From the NCBI GenBank assembly GCA_013399015.1, contig VWZX01002368.1, positions 217,093-281,092 of the forward strand: 64,000 nt of DNA, read 5' to 3'. The translations under genes and the position numbers were made by a program. Positions 1-11,477 of the stretch are shown here, piece after piece (the first letter of the stretch is position 1; each line of letters starts with the position of its first letter). The notes under the pieces were generated by a model that did not search any database, was not told the DNA's origin, and worked only from the letters and a program-made list of their open reading frames with translations. This DNA comes from Galbula dea (lineage: Eukaryota > Chordata > Aves > Piciformes > Galbulidae).

Positions 1-359
1 AGCGTTGCTCTTGGAGATGACGGAGAAACTATGGTATGATGAGTCACTATGCAAAGGAGAAATTACTCCCTTGAGTTTTTTTCTTTCCTTTCCTTAAACA
101 GCTTCATGAAACCAGTGAGCTTTTTGACAACCAAAGCAAAATAAAAAATTTTAAAAAGATTCTGTTTTGTTTGGGCTTTTTCAGGGGGTCCATGCAGAAT
201 TCTTTAGTCATGCTGTGAAAGTCAGAAATACTCTGTTGAAATGTCTCAACAACTTGTTCAAGAAGTGTTAAGTAGATAAATAAGTAGACCGGCTATGTGC
301 AAAGCCTTAACTCTAAAATGAGCCTAACCCTGTAAACAAAGCAGGCTAAGGGATGTGGT
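1..359. other. Non-coding, nothing recognised
   Basis: AT-rich sequence with short T-rich and A-rich runs. No open frame of note, no repeat family and no RNA gene were recognised before the first CR1 element begins. Confidence 0.6.
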
Positions 360-748
360 ATGTCACATGGGGCTCTTTAGCTTGGAGAAGAGGAGACTAA
401 GGGGTGACCTCATCTATGCTTTTAAGTATGTGAAGGTTGGGTGTCGGGAGGTTGGGGTCAGGCTCTTCTCAGTGAAGCCCAGTGACAAGACAAGAGGCAG
501 TGGTTGTAAGCTGAAGCATAGGAGATTCCATGTGACTACACGTAGAAATGTTTTTCCCAGTTCAGGTGGCAGAGCACTGGCACAGACTGCCCAGAGAGGC
601 TGGGGAGTCTCCTTCTGTGGAGGTATTCAAAACCCGTCTGGAGGCGCTTCTGTGTGACCTGTTCTAGGGAATCCTGCTGTGGCAGGGGGGTTGGACTAGA
701 TGATCTTTTGAGGTTCTTTCCAACTCCTAACATTCTGTGATTCTGTGA
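360..748 (+). mobile_element. CR1 LINE, 5'-truncated, 3' end present
   Basis: A 5'-truncated CR1 retrotransposon copy on the plus strand. It carries the C-terminal part of ORF2 followed by the 3' UTR, including the familiar avian CR1 end (ggttggactagatgat, then ttccaactcc) and a tail with two ATTCTGTG units at about 731-746. Its last ~110 bases match, in reverse complement, the CR1 ends at 24777 and 28437, including the block cctgctgtggcagg, so these three belong to one subfamily. It directly abuts an oppositely oriented CR1 piece. The 5' boundary is approximate. Confidence 0.93.
370..555 (+). pseudogene. CR1 ORF2 C-terminal remnant
   Basis: One frame reads GLFSLEKRRLRGDLI and continues in register through a TRG-G-KLK stretch to about 555. 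This resembles the extreme C-terminus of CR1 ORF2, the polyprotein whose N-terminal endonuclease and central reverse transcriptase drive LINE retrotransposition. Both catalytic domains are missing because of 5' truncation, and after about 555 the expected reading moves out of frame. It is dead coding sequence inside the LINE copy. Confidence 0.8.
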
Positions 749-750
749 AA

Positions 751-866
751 CCATGTCCCCAGGCACCATATCTCCATGTTTTTTGAACTCTTCCAGGGAT
801 GGTAATTCCATCACCTCCCTGGGCAGCCTGGGCCAATGCCTGAGAACCCTCTCAGGAAAGAAATTA
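751..866 (-). mobile_element. CR1 LINE internal fragment, inverted
   Basis: The reverse complement matches the CR1 stretch around the end of ORF2. In plus orientation one reads ccagggatggt, tccatcacctccctgggcag, and then a run ending in aggaaagaaatt. It lacks the CR1 3' end and begins within 3 bases of the preceding plus-strand CR1 tail. It is more diverged than that neighbour, suggesting an older copy interrupted by the younger insertion or joined to it by deletion. Confidence 0.8.
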
Positions 867-2867
867 TGTGCACATAAGTCTGCTGCTGAAGTAATTTAGT
901 TCTTCCGTATGCTTCTCTTCCCTGTTACTTTAGCATCCTACACCTCTTTGGACTGTAAGCTCTTCAGTGCTCAGCCAGTTCTAGGCTTTCACAAGGGAAA
1001 TTATTTGGTCAGGTTATTTAAACAGAGCAAAAGTCATATAACTATATGGGGGTATGGTGATAGCTTCCCAGGAAATGTTTTGCATGGTAGACTTTCTACA
1101 GCTTGCAGATAGGATGAATGAAGTGTTATTCTACCACCTGGAAATCATTGCAATTCCACAAAACATGAAGTTTATATAAAAAGAAAGAAGCTTAAGCTAA
1201 GGTAATGGGAAGGAAACAATGATTGCATTGTTCAAGGGTACAGTAAACTTCACATTAGTTTGTATCAACTCAATTACTTGTATGCAGCTCTCTGGTCATT
1301 GTAAGAATCTTCTTTGTAGAAACTGAAACTCCAGTGCTAAAAATGTGAAATCAATAGGTACTGTTATATCCACTTTAAAAAAATTGTATTGATTTGCAGA
1401 TAATGACAGCAGTTCATTCTTGCAGGATTACATGCCACTTCCTGTCATAAAGATTACTTAATATATATTACATCTGAGATGGAGAACATAGGTATAAAAC
1501 TGCTTTGCTTTAATGAATAGTCATTTTACTCTGGGCATTAAAATGAGATATATTTCTTGAAATTTATCTCTAGGGGTTATTTTTATTTCATGGGCAAACC
1601 CTGTATTACCAAAGACTCTAGAACACTATTAAACTTTTAAATAATCTTAGATTGCCTTGTTTTTGCAAGAGCTTGAACTCATCCTCTCTTTGATGGTAAC
1701 TAATTAAGCAAAATATCATCCTCTTTTTGGTCTTCTCCACATCCTTGATTAGAGGGTTAACACCATGTTATCTTGGATATTAGATGTTCTTTGCTAAGTC
1801 CTAAGTATCTACCAGATCTAACTCTCTGTGCTTTGTAACAAATTTCTGTCACCTTCAGGGGATTAAATTCTTCATGCCAATCATGGTGGCATGTAATGTC
1901 TCCCATTGTGCAGCTGTATTTTCCTTGTGATGTGGCTCATTTGAAGCCTGTTACTAAGCATAGGTAACTTCATCTTCATGTATTAAAATAATTCTTTTTC
2001 AACTCTCTTCCAGGTAATCTGGCTTCCCAGAAACCTCCTGCTAAATGCAAGGGTTTGCTGTCCTGTTTACTGACTGAAGCTGTTTACATCTGAAGCTGAT
2101 TTTGATACAGATTCTGGGTATCACAGGGTAAGTGCACACATATCTTTTCTTCTTACACTTTGTTTTTCTTTCATGCTTTCTTATTTGTTTACACAAACAC
2201 AGTCTGGGCTGTGCTTTCCCTTTCAGTGACTGCAGCAAGTTTCGATCAGAGCGTGCGCAACTGAGCATCTGTGTTACAATGGAAGAATAATGTAATAGGA
2301 TGAATGCTAATGCAGTAAACCTGATCAGGAGTATTTGAATTTGGTGGTGTAGCTCCAAGAGGGAGCAGGGTTTGTATGTGTACAGACACATACAATACAG
2401 CTACAAGATAATTTGGGTGCAGTGAACCTTTTGAGTTTGAAACCGACATATGTGCATGTATTTTTATATTACAAATGAAATGTTCTTCACAAGGTACATA
2501 GTTTGCAGATCAAGTTTAAATATTTGGAAAAGAGAGATTAAAGGTTACTCAGTTTCTTGGGAGCTTGGGGAGGGGAAAGAAAGAACTCATTCCCTCTCTT
2601 ATCCAGTTCTACTATGCACATCAGAGTACAAACTTAAATACTCTGCTGTTGAATGACTCTTGTGGGATTTTTCGCTTCCCAGCTACTGGAAGAAAGTGTA
2701 ATGTAGTGGTCACAGATTTGTTTTTCAACCTGCTATTTTTATTGCCTCATCCCTTTCCTAGCTTTTTGCAGTTCCCTGTGCTCTACTTGGAGGTAGTCCT
2801 TGGTCCTGTTTGATACCTTTCTTGTCCCCTTGTCCAGCTTTCTGGCTTCTCTCAACCAGATATTTAG
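867..2867. other. Non-coding stretch, nothing recognised
   Basis: About 2 kb of AT-rich DNA. The longest open frame is 116 codons on the minus strand (2041-2391), which has no recognisable domain, no splice context and a low-complexity basic composition. No repeat family was recognised. Confidence 0.55.
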
Positions 2868-3425
2868 ATTTGTTAGATAGTTTAGGCTGGAAGGCACCTG
2901 TGGAGATCATCTAGTTCAATGTCCTACTCAGAGCGAGGTCATCTGGAGTGGGTTGTATGGGGCCATGTCCAGTTGGGTTTTGAATATATCCAAGGATGCA
3001 GACTCCAAAACTTTGGTGGGCTATGTTTCACAGCCTCATGAAGGATGTTTTCCTCATCTATAATCTGAATTTCCATTGTTGCAGCTTGTTTTTTCTTGTC
3101 ATATCTGTGTCCTTTGAAGAATAGGCTCACTCTCTCTTCTCTGCACCTTTGGTTTAGGTAATTTGAAAACACAGTGAAATCTGTAGGAGCTCAGCCTGTG
3201 TTTCAGCCACCAGTATCCTCTGCTGGACTTGCTCCAGTATGTTAAAGCCTTCTTGTTCTAGAGGGCTCACAAATCTTGTATGAAGGGGAAGGATCACTTC
3301 TCTGGACTTGCTGGCTTGTGGTCTTGCTATTGCAGCCTAGGATGGATGCACTTTGCTGTCTTTGCAAGGGCATATTCCTGGCTCAAGTTCCACTTGCTGC
3401 CTGCCAAGATCACCAAGTCATACAT
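2868..3425 (-). mobile_element. Old CR1 LINE fragment, antisense
   Basis: The left end carries the CR1 3' terminus in reverse (aggctggaaggcacctg, then gatcatctagttcaatgtcc). It is followed by recognisable ORF2-derived segments in reverse order, including tcctctgctggacttgctcc and gcagcctaggat. A deletion appears to bring two ORF2 segments together near 3270-3290. The copy is heavily diverged, all frames are interrupted, and it is older than the copies at 24.8 and 28.4 kb. The right boundary near 3425 is approximate. Confidence 0.82.
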
Positions 3426-5469
3426 ATATTTTTTTTCGTCTGTTTTTAATCTATTTGATCTTTCTCACACTCTTGTGCAATCTTTTCTTCTAGTGTTTGC
3501 TGTTCCTTCACAGGATTCCTTATTGAACATTTTGGTATCCCCAGTGCATCTTGATCGTAATGTTTCTGGCAGCCTGTTCCCATAAATGAGTTTGAACTGC
3601 ACACTGGAAACAGTGAAAGCACCATTTCCAAGTCTTTCACTCTTGGAAATGAGTGGTTTTTCCCTGAGCAACTGGCTTAAAGCTTTCAATGGAGCTTTGA
3701 TAATTTAAAAATATTTTTTTGAATTCCTATCATTAGCAAGTTCTCAGTAAACCAGCAAATTGTGTGTATGCTTGTGTGTGCAAGTATGAATAGGAGAGTG
3801 TATTTAAGCCTCTCTTTTTCCTGTGCTGCTAGTACGCAGTCATAAATAGTGTACATAATAATACATATGTGAAACTGTTGCTGGAAATTGAGTCTGAATT
3901 ATGAATAAGGCTTTTATTTTATATTCCTTCTTTATGTTTGTCCCTGCGTGCGTGTAATGCTGCAAACTGCAGACACCGACAACTGTAATTGTAGATGTAG
4001 TTAAATCAAACATTCTCCAAATTTTATTGGTTTACTAGCCCTCATGAGGAATAATGTATCTGTTTTTCCTATATTTTAATAGAGCATGTATGTTGGGAGA
4101 TATGCCAGAGAATGAACACTCAGGAATACAGTCTCAGTCTTAGCTTGACACACTGATCAGATGGTCCTTAAGGGAGGGAGACGTGCTCCTGTGCTCCTGC
4201 AAGCTTTGCCGACTAGTTCACATGTAAGTGGCCTTAGGGGAAAGATCAAGAGGACATCAGTAGTTCAATGCTCAGATCATAAGTAATGGTTTGGTCAGGG
4301 TGCCTGGAGCTCATGTGCAAGTTCCGTGGTTTATATATACCAAGGAGGTGATCAAAAGAAAGCATTAAGGGGGCAAGTGGAAAAGAGAGGGTTAAACACA
4401 CTGAGTGTGGGAAAAATTAAATAAGCAGAAAATAAGGGAAGTGGAAAGAAAAAAAAAAAGCTGAGGATGAAGGCCTTAACTTGCAACAAAGTGTTCTGGT
4501 TTTAATTCAGAGAAATTTTGTCCAGCTATGGAGAACTAGTTATACCAGAGTAACTCATACAGTGATGAGTGATAGTTTAATTCACTTTATGTTGGGGAAT
4601 GTCTGGCAAATCTGGCTTGTGATAAATTGAGCATCACCTAGTCACATCAACATGAAGTGCTTAGGATAGTCTTAAGCTGAATATCAAATTATTGCAAAGC
4701 TGTTCTGTTAGGTTATGGTATGCCTGTGGGTGTTTCTGCCACTGTGGCTGTCACATGGTTATAAATAAAGAAGAAAAAAATTAATTCAGAAACGAGAAGC
4801 TGGTGTTGTCCAGGCTTACTCCTGAAGGCTTCTGTTATGTGTGACGGGTTGTTTAAAAGGGGTTTGAATTCCAGGTTGGACTTTGTCTCCTTCTGGGAAT
4901 GGTCTGCACAGAGGAGATGAACATTTATCTGTCTTACCTGTTCTTGGATCTTCCTAGCTCAGCTGTTCCCCTTAAAAGGCCTTTTAACTTGCTTTGTTTT
5001 TCTGAAGGATATAAAAAGTATTTGTGTATGTTGACTGTAGCCCTGTGTACCCTAACAGTCACGTGTGGTTGCAATTTTTGTTTTCCAACTGAGAAAGTAC
5101 TTAACCCCAGTTTTTACTGGCTCAAACTGAATTAGTTTTTACCGTATGCAGCACCTCGTATGAAAGTGCAGGTTGGGGGGAGGAATTTGAAATGAAGGAG
5201 TTGAGCTGTTTCTGTGATGCAGTTATTTTAATAAGCGTGGGTCTCTGCACAGGCAGACTGATTGCTTTTTTGAGTGTTTCTTAGGAGAAGAGTGTGTCAG
5301 GAAGGTGAGTAGACTCAAAGCAAGACCTCGAAGCACCATGTGTGTTTTAGGAGCTTGATCAGAATGATTGCATTTTGGCTTTCATTTGTATAGTTTTTTT
5401 AGTGGATGAAAGCCAAGATTTAGGTCTATTCCATTTCATCCTTCTTAGGAGAAAGGAGCAAGCTGAATG
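3426..5469. other. Non-coding stretch, nothing recognised
   Basis: AT-rich DNA with an A11 run at 4449-4459 and scattered TG-rich patches (about 3761-3785). No supported exon or repeat family was found. The open frames reach at most about 80 codons. Confidence 0.55.
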
Positions 5470-5565
5470 AAGTAGAAGTTAGTCACAGAAGCCCAAGGTC
5501 ACACTTTTTGTATGAATTTGTGATAAGCTTTGGGATGCAACAGAGAAACCCAGGAATAACCTCGC
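5470..5565 (-). mobile_element. MIR-type SINE relic
   Basis: In plus orientation the order agtcacagaagcccaaggtc, acac, a gap, gggatgcaacagag, aacccagg follows the reverse complement of the MIR core SINE (the segments around 'tgaccttgggcaagtcact' and the upstream 'cctgggtt'). MIRs are tRNA-derived SINEs mobilised by L2 LINEs long before birds diverged, so a degraded match is expected. It ends 20 bp before the next CR1. Assignment is by eye. Confidence 0.5.
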
Positions 5566-5584
5566 TTGTCTTTGGTATGATATT

Positions 5585-6512
5585 CATAGAATAATTCAGT
5601 TTAGCAAAGACCTTGGGAGGTCATCTCATCCAACCTCCAGCTCAAAGCAAGCCAACTGCAGAGGCAGAGCAGGTTGTTAAGGGCTGTGTTCATGTCCAGG
5701 CACGTCCTTTAATATTCCTGAGGATGGGCGATCTGCAGCCTCCTTGGGGCAGCTGTCCTGCTGGTTAAGCACTCACTCTGAGTTTTCCTTACTAGATTTT
5801 ACCCTGTTGCAGCTTGTGCCTCTCGCCTCTTTTTCTGCTTGCCCTGGGAAGAGTCTGGCTTGCTGTATGAATGGATTACCCCTTGCATTGTCACAACAGG
5901 CCTTTTTAAAAAGACTGTCCACATCCTTCTCATAGGCACCTTTAAGTATTGGAAGGCTGCAATAAGGTCTCCTCTTCTTCAAGCTAAACAACCCTAACTC
6001 TCTCAGCCTTTCTTCATAGCAGAGGTATTCTAGCCCTCTGACCATTTTGTGGCCATCCTATGGACCTGTTCCAACAGGTTCATATCCTTCTTGTGCTGAG
6101 GACTCCAGAGCTGCACACAGTACTCCAGTGAGGTCTCATCAGAGGAGAGTAGAGGGGCAGAATCACCTCCCTCTACATGCTGGCTGTCCTGCTTTTGATA
6201 TAGCACAAGGTATGATTGGCCTTCTGGGATATGAGTGCACGTTGTGAGCTCACATGCAGCTTTTCATCCACCAATACCCCCAAGTCCTCCTCCGCAAGGC
6301 TGCTCTCAATCCCTTCAAGCCCCAGCTTGTATTGATACTGGACTTGCCCCTATCCAGGTTCAGGACGTTGCACTTGGCCCTGTTGAACCTCACGAGGTTC
6401 GCACAGGCCCACTTCTTAAGCTTGTCCAGGTCCCTTTGGATGACATCTTGTCCCTCAGGCATGTCAACTGCACCACTCAGCTTGGTGTCATCTGTAAATT
6501 TGCTGAGGGTGC
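5585..6512 (-). mobile_element. CR1 LINE, ~0.93 kb, antisense
   Basis: The longest CR1 copy in the window after the 53-kb one. Its 3' end lies at the left (catagaataattcag, then gaggtcatctcatccaac). Rightward it runs through the ORF2 C-terminal region to the reverse-transcriptase motif-C region, where the match stops at gctgagggtgcac. The 5' part (endonuclease and N-terminal RT) is missing, as in most CR1 copies. Multiple substitutions and frame breaks show that it is inactive. Confidence 0.93.
5773..6512 (-). pseudogene. CR1 ORF2 reverse-transcriptase remnant
   Basis: On the minus strand, a frame from 6516 down to 6250 encodes the RT segment containing FTDDTKLSGAV, then QRDLDKLKKW. The FxDD box (nt 6487-6498) is the CR1 equivalent of the retroviral YxDD catalytic motif; the second residue is Thr instead of the usual Ala. 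About 70 codons in, the reading leaves frame. A second in-frame piece at about 6045-5850 encodes RGLEYLCYEERLRELGLFSL, typical of the ORF2 C-terminus. Separate frames and the missing N-terminus make this a decayed pseudogene. Confidence 0.85.
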
Positions 6513-7059
6513 ACAATACATATGTTCCTTTTTTGCTTATATATAACGTCTGGTATGCCTGGATTTACTCACAGAGCTTGGAGTTGATTATGGTTCCTGT
6601 TCCTCTCTACCACAGCTACATTTGTAATAGTTGTGCCTCAGCTTCCATGCTGTTAAAATGGAGATTAAATAAGAGTTCTGTAAGTCCTGTGGTAACTGTT
6701 AAATGCTTTTGGTTCCTTGGGAGAAAACTGCTATTAGGAAGGCAAAAAAGGTATGTTTATAGTATAAACTACATGCTTGTAGTTATACAGGGTTATGTTA
6801 ACTTCATACTCTTTGTAGATTTCTTTTAAACCAAGGAACTATGCTTTTGTAATGCATTGTGTTACGGTACAAATTAGATGCTTTTATCCCAAGTACTTGT
6901 TGGAAATCGAAGGAGACAAACAGGAGAGCTGCTAGGATGGCCTCATTTTTCACATTCAAGATTTGGAAGTAGAAACAAAGCTTAGAAACTTGGGATTCTT
7001 TTAAAAATTAAGTCCTTTCATAGAAGCAGTTAAGTATTCTTTCTGTCAGCTTTAATAAT
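6513..7059. other. Non-coding, nothing recognised
   Basis: Unique AT-rich DNA downstream of the CR1 boundary. An open frame that runs through the CR1 into this stretch (6254-6829, plus strand) is antisense to the real ORF2 and has no family signature. Confidence 0.5.
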
Positions 7060-7205
7060 AATGAGTTTTCGTGCCGGGATGAGCGATAATTGCAAATGGC
7101 AAAAAGTCATCAGAACGTTGTTACTCAGATTGCAGATTTTATTAATCATAAAAGAAATTATTCACCTAGAAAGCCTGTTTTGTGAGTGCTCATTTGCATG
7201 AAGAC
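7060..7205. other. Candidate conserved element with octamer motif
   Basis: Four CpGs fall within about 55 bp (7070-7120), in a region that otherwise has about 3 per kb. They are followed by homeobox-type AT-rich sites (ttaatcata) and a perfect octamer, ATTTGCAT, at 7192-7199. The octamer is the consensus POU-factor (Oct) site. The texture resembles a vertebrate conserved non-coding element, but conservation cannot be tested here. Confidence 0.25.
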
Positions 7206-10200
7206 TTGCTGGCTAGTTTTTTTTGTTTAAAAAAAGAAACACAAAAAAACACAACCAGAAAAACCCGCAAACTTTGTCCTGTCCTTCAAAACCTTGATTT
7301 TGTCCTTCCTGTCCAGTTTGCTTAACGTCATCTCTGCTTATCAGTGGGACCAATCTTATTTTTTGCACCTTCTCTCTCACAAATGTATCTGCCATTGCTT
7401 GGATTTATTCCATCAGCTGAGTACTGTGCATCTACCCTGCATGCATTTCCTCCTCAATTAAAAAGGATGTTTATCTTTTATGAATGACTTCTTAGGAAGA
7501 TGAGTTGTTTGGCCCTTTACATGTGTCTCAACTCATGAGATGTTGGGATTTGCAGATGTAAATTAAATTTTCATTTGTTTTTCTCCCACTTCTTTTATGT
7601 TGTTTTCAACATGAGTCCTAAGTAAAGGTCTTGAGCACATCCTTCACTGTAGGAATACGATTAGTCAGTAAGCCTACCCTGTGAGCTTAAAATAGGGTAC
7701 ATACTGAACTATCTCTTTAATCAAGGTGTTGGATGGTAAACTTTTCAGGGTGTGGGCAAAGCCTTTACATGTTCCTGCTAGAGAATTTGTACAGAGAGCA
7801 TTGCTAGAGCATGAATATTCAACAACTGCCGGCCCCTTGTTCCTTATGATGAAATACTAAGGCTGCAGTGATTCTGCACCTGATCATGCCAAAATTGGGT
7901 GCAAGTAATCCTACTGACAATATGCTGCAGACACCAAAGCCTTCTTGCAGGATCGTGCCTTTCTGGACCACACTGAACACCAGTTACTCTCAGTAATGCA
8001 GGTGGATCTGCAGTGCTGTTGCTAAAAGAATGATGGGCTTTCACATAGAAGGTGAGGAGCATGAGCTCTGCTGCTGTCTGAGAGCCACCAGGTCACCATT
8101 TCAGCCTGCAGAAGGACATTAGCTCCAAGGGGGCAATAAAGCTGCTACTTGTCATAGCAGAGGTAATTTGAGACACACGTAAAGTACAGTAAAGTATTTT
8201 AATGCCCGTTGTGACAAAGCTGTCTTTGAACTTTGCTGGTACCAAAATGAGATTCTTCAACTGGCATTTTCATCACTGGAACCTTTTCAGGATCAGATTG
8301 CAGATGAGACGGTGGCAAAACGCTTCAAAAGTGCAGGATTCCTGCACTCTGCCATGCTCTTGGCTATGACTTGAAAAAAGGATTTCACAGTTGATGTTGC
8401 AGACTTACGAATCTATTACTTCTGACTGCTTTCTAAACTAATATTTACAGTATGCCCCACCAATTCTGATCTCAAAGTTGGTAGTTGAAACTAATGTATG
8501 TCAACAAAAAATTATGCAGGCTAAAGTGAAGATAGGTATTGGTAGTGGAGCCTATTCTTCTGTTTTATATACATTGGAAAGCTGAGAACTTCTGCTGAAG
8601 TCAGAGAACACAGGCTTGTGAAATTGTTCATGAACAAAAAGATTGCTCTTGGATGGAATTAATTTGCAGTATCTCATTTACCATCTTAGTTTTGTCATGG
8701 ATTTCCCCTACTTGGCAGTCTGGAAGGCCAGGTGAAAAAGTGTTTCAGTGAGAGATAATATAATATATTAAGAAAATGTTATTGATCACAGAATGCTTTT
8801 ACTGGAAGATGACTTTTTCCTGACTGGAACACAAGGGACTTTGCCATGTTATAGTAGGAAAATATATTGTAATATGGAAACAGGATTATTGTTAAGGTCA
8901 CAGCAACTTTGTTTTTACATTTCACTTCCTCTGGAAGCAAGCTTCTGCACAGCACTGTATGCTGGGCTAGAGTAAGAAAAATTTCAGTTTTAGTCTTAAA
9001 AAAAAAGGTTTTTTTCTTCTTGTGAAGAAAAAGGAATGCTGTTTTCCAGTTTACCAAAGGTCAAAACTTGTAATTCAAGAGGCATTACTGTAAGTATTTT
9101 GTTATAATGTAGCCTATATTGCAGTGGTTCTTCATCAGAATCAATTAATGCACATTTTCTCATCATATATGTACTTTATGCATATGTTATAGACAAGAAA
9201 ATGTTGCACATTTTATTTTAGGGTGGCTTGCACAGACAAGGACTATGAGACACTTAACTTCCCACCTACGTGGGAATAAGCCAAGTGGAAGAGTCAGTGT
9301 AGCTCACAGACAGCTTATGTAGGTATATGGACATGATTATTCTGCAAAGCTTGTGGACATAAATTTGTGATGGGGTGCCCAGTACAGACAGCTTAGAACA
9401 AGGACACTTTTAAACATGTTTGATTTAAAGAGGGCTCCCACAGTAGCTCAAAGCCATTGAGGTCCTGCTTCCAGAAAGATTGCTTTCTGATGAAGGGCTC
9501 AGAATTTCCCCTCAAGAGTAAGCATGTCCTTAAGATGATCCTTTTTTAAGACATTTTGAGATATTTATAGTGAAACTCATCCAAAACACATTCTGCAAAA
9601 CTTAAGCCTTTGCTAAATCTTATTTCTATAATTTAGGTTACAGTACTATAAGCCATATTAATTTAGATTAGAAACTCAAACTCATTTGGAATAAATCAGT
9701 GAGGGTTACACTGCAAATCCAAGAATATTGTATTTTCTACATGTGTTTTCCTTTTGTCCTGCTCCAATTCAACACGTCCCTCCAGTAGTTTTCTCTTGGT
9801 TTTCCTTCATAACTAAATCTCCCCTTTTGCAGACTTCTAACACATTGATAGCCATATGCAGGAGAGAGGCTAATTGTGTTATTAAAGTAAGCAGCTAAGA
9901 ATGGAAAGGTTTAGAGTCAGGCTTTGAAGGGAGTTAAAAACAAACAAAACCAAAGTCCCTAGTTTTTTGGGTTTTTTTTCCCCCTGTTCCCCTCTTTAGC
10001 TGCAAGTGTTCGGTATTGGTTATTTTAACACAATGAACATGACTTGAAGTGCAAGTGTAGTAAAGGTTACAGGGGAATATTGTTAGATTTCCTGCAAGAG
10101 TGAATCCATTGTTTGTACTTCTTAGGCTCTTAAAAATATACAAAAACCCCCTCTGTTTTCCCCCATTGCTTAAAGAGGAGGAGATTACTACTATTGTTTC

Positions 10201-10920
10201 ACTTCCCAGCCCCCATGGGACCTTAGTTTAAAGCAGCTTGTCTTGTAGGATCAACTCAGATAAGTGCAGATGTCTACCCTGTGGGACTTGTGCTCCTAAA
10301 GATGCTTTATGTTGCTGCATGTTTTCCTACCTCTTGGCAGGAAAATGATGCTCAGCCTTTGTAATTCTCTTCATCTTCCCAGGATGTGTCAGAGCTCACC
10401 CTGCTCACAAAGTGTCTCTTGTGCAGGCATGAGTCTCCAAAACGCAGTGGTAGTTCAACAGGGCTGGTAGTGTCTCCCCATCAGCTGTGTTTGGTAAGAA
10501 TAGGTAGAGTTTCAACACGTTGTTTCGAAACAACTCTCAACACAGCTGTTCAGCATTTCCTCACAACCTTCTGTGACCAGCTCTCCAGAATACTGTTTAA
10601 AATACCACTGGAATCAGCTAAATCTGGCCAGCCCAGTGGATGAACTTTAGTACTTGGTTTGATGTGCCTGGAAAGATGAATTATTTAAACATAAATCCAT
10701 TTAGTTTTCATGTTCCCTATCCTCATGAACTGAAAGATGAGGGGAAAGGGAGAGGAAAAAAAAAAACCCATGGGAGAACAGTTTCTGCTGCTTAAGTCAT
10801 AGTTAAGTTTTATTTGGTTTTGAAATGGTTCTTGGTGGGCACTGTAAACAAACAGAAGGTATCTTTCACTCTTACTGCATTTCATGCTGAGTGTGAAAAT
10901 TCATTGGTAAGCAGAAAAGA
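7206..10920. other. Non-coding stretch with A/T tracts
   Basis: No exon or repeat family was recognised. Local features are A-rich sequence with short C interruptions (7229-7262), a perfect 9-bp-stem hairpin with a 4-base loop (9011-9032, TTTTTCTTC and GAAGAAAAA) beside an A10 run, a small TCCCAC/GTGGGA palindrome at 9260-9275 and an A11 run near 10757. Confidence 0.5.
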
Positions 10921-11477
10921 CGACAGTCTATCAAATAAAATCCCTTTGTACATTTATAGAAGAGCTTGATATAATGACACGAAAGATCTCTCTTAATCTA
11001 TGCATAATGCAGTAAAGGAACAGCATCTCTACTTACGAGTGCGTGAGCAAAAGCATTAGCGCTGAATGTTTATGGGGACACAAAGAGGCAGTTCTTAAAG
11101 AGCGCAAAAGGCTTTCTCATGTTTGTTTTCCTGCTTATAGGAGGGGTTTTTTAAAAGCCTTTTGCACAGATGAGATAAATTGAAAGATGCAGAATATCAC
11201 ATCTCTGATGGCGGTGGGGTTGTAGTGTGAGCATCACAGCCAGGTTTGAATCTTCCCTTGCTTGGTCGTAAGCCTGCTCGTGAGCTGTTTTACATCCCCG
11301 TGAAAGGCAACTCTGCACAGCCTGGATTTGAATAATAGAGTTGCCATTAATGTCCAACATAAAAAAGATGATTGGTTGTATGCTTGATTTATGGGAAGCC
11401 AGAAGTGGTGAAGTATACAGTACACGAGGGGATATTTATGCCGCTAATGCTTAAAACACAGGCGAATGTTCTCTGCG
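10921..11477. other. CpG-retaining block, candidate conserved element
   Basis: I count 14 CpG dinucleotides in 557 bp, about 25 per kb, against about 4 in the 1.5 kb from 12.0 to 13.5 kb. The sequence is not a CpG island (G+C is moderate) and is not a recognised repeat. In vertebrates such patches are often conserved non-coding elements, where selection or lack of methylation preserves CpG. No coding potential was seen. The regulatory role is inference. Confidence 0.35.

Noticed and set aside
6254..6829. 191-codon plus-strand open frame
   Set aside because: It is antisense to the CR1 ORF2 remnant for its first half and runs into unique DNA. The real coding homology is on the minus strand.
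9122..9150. cagtggttc start resembling a hAT DNA transposon end
   Set aside because: Only nine bases match. No opposite terminal inverted repeat or 8-bp target duplication was found.
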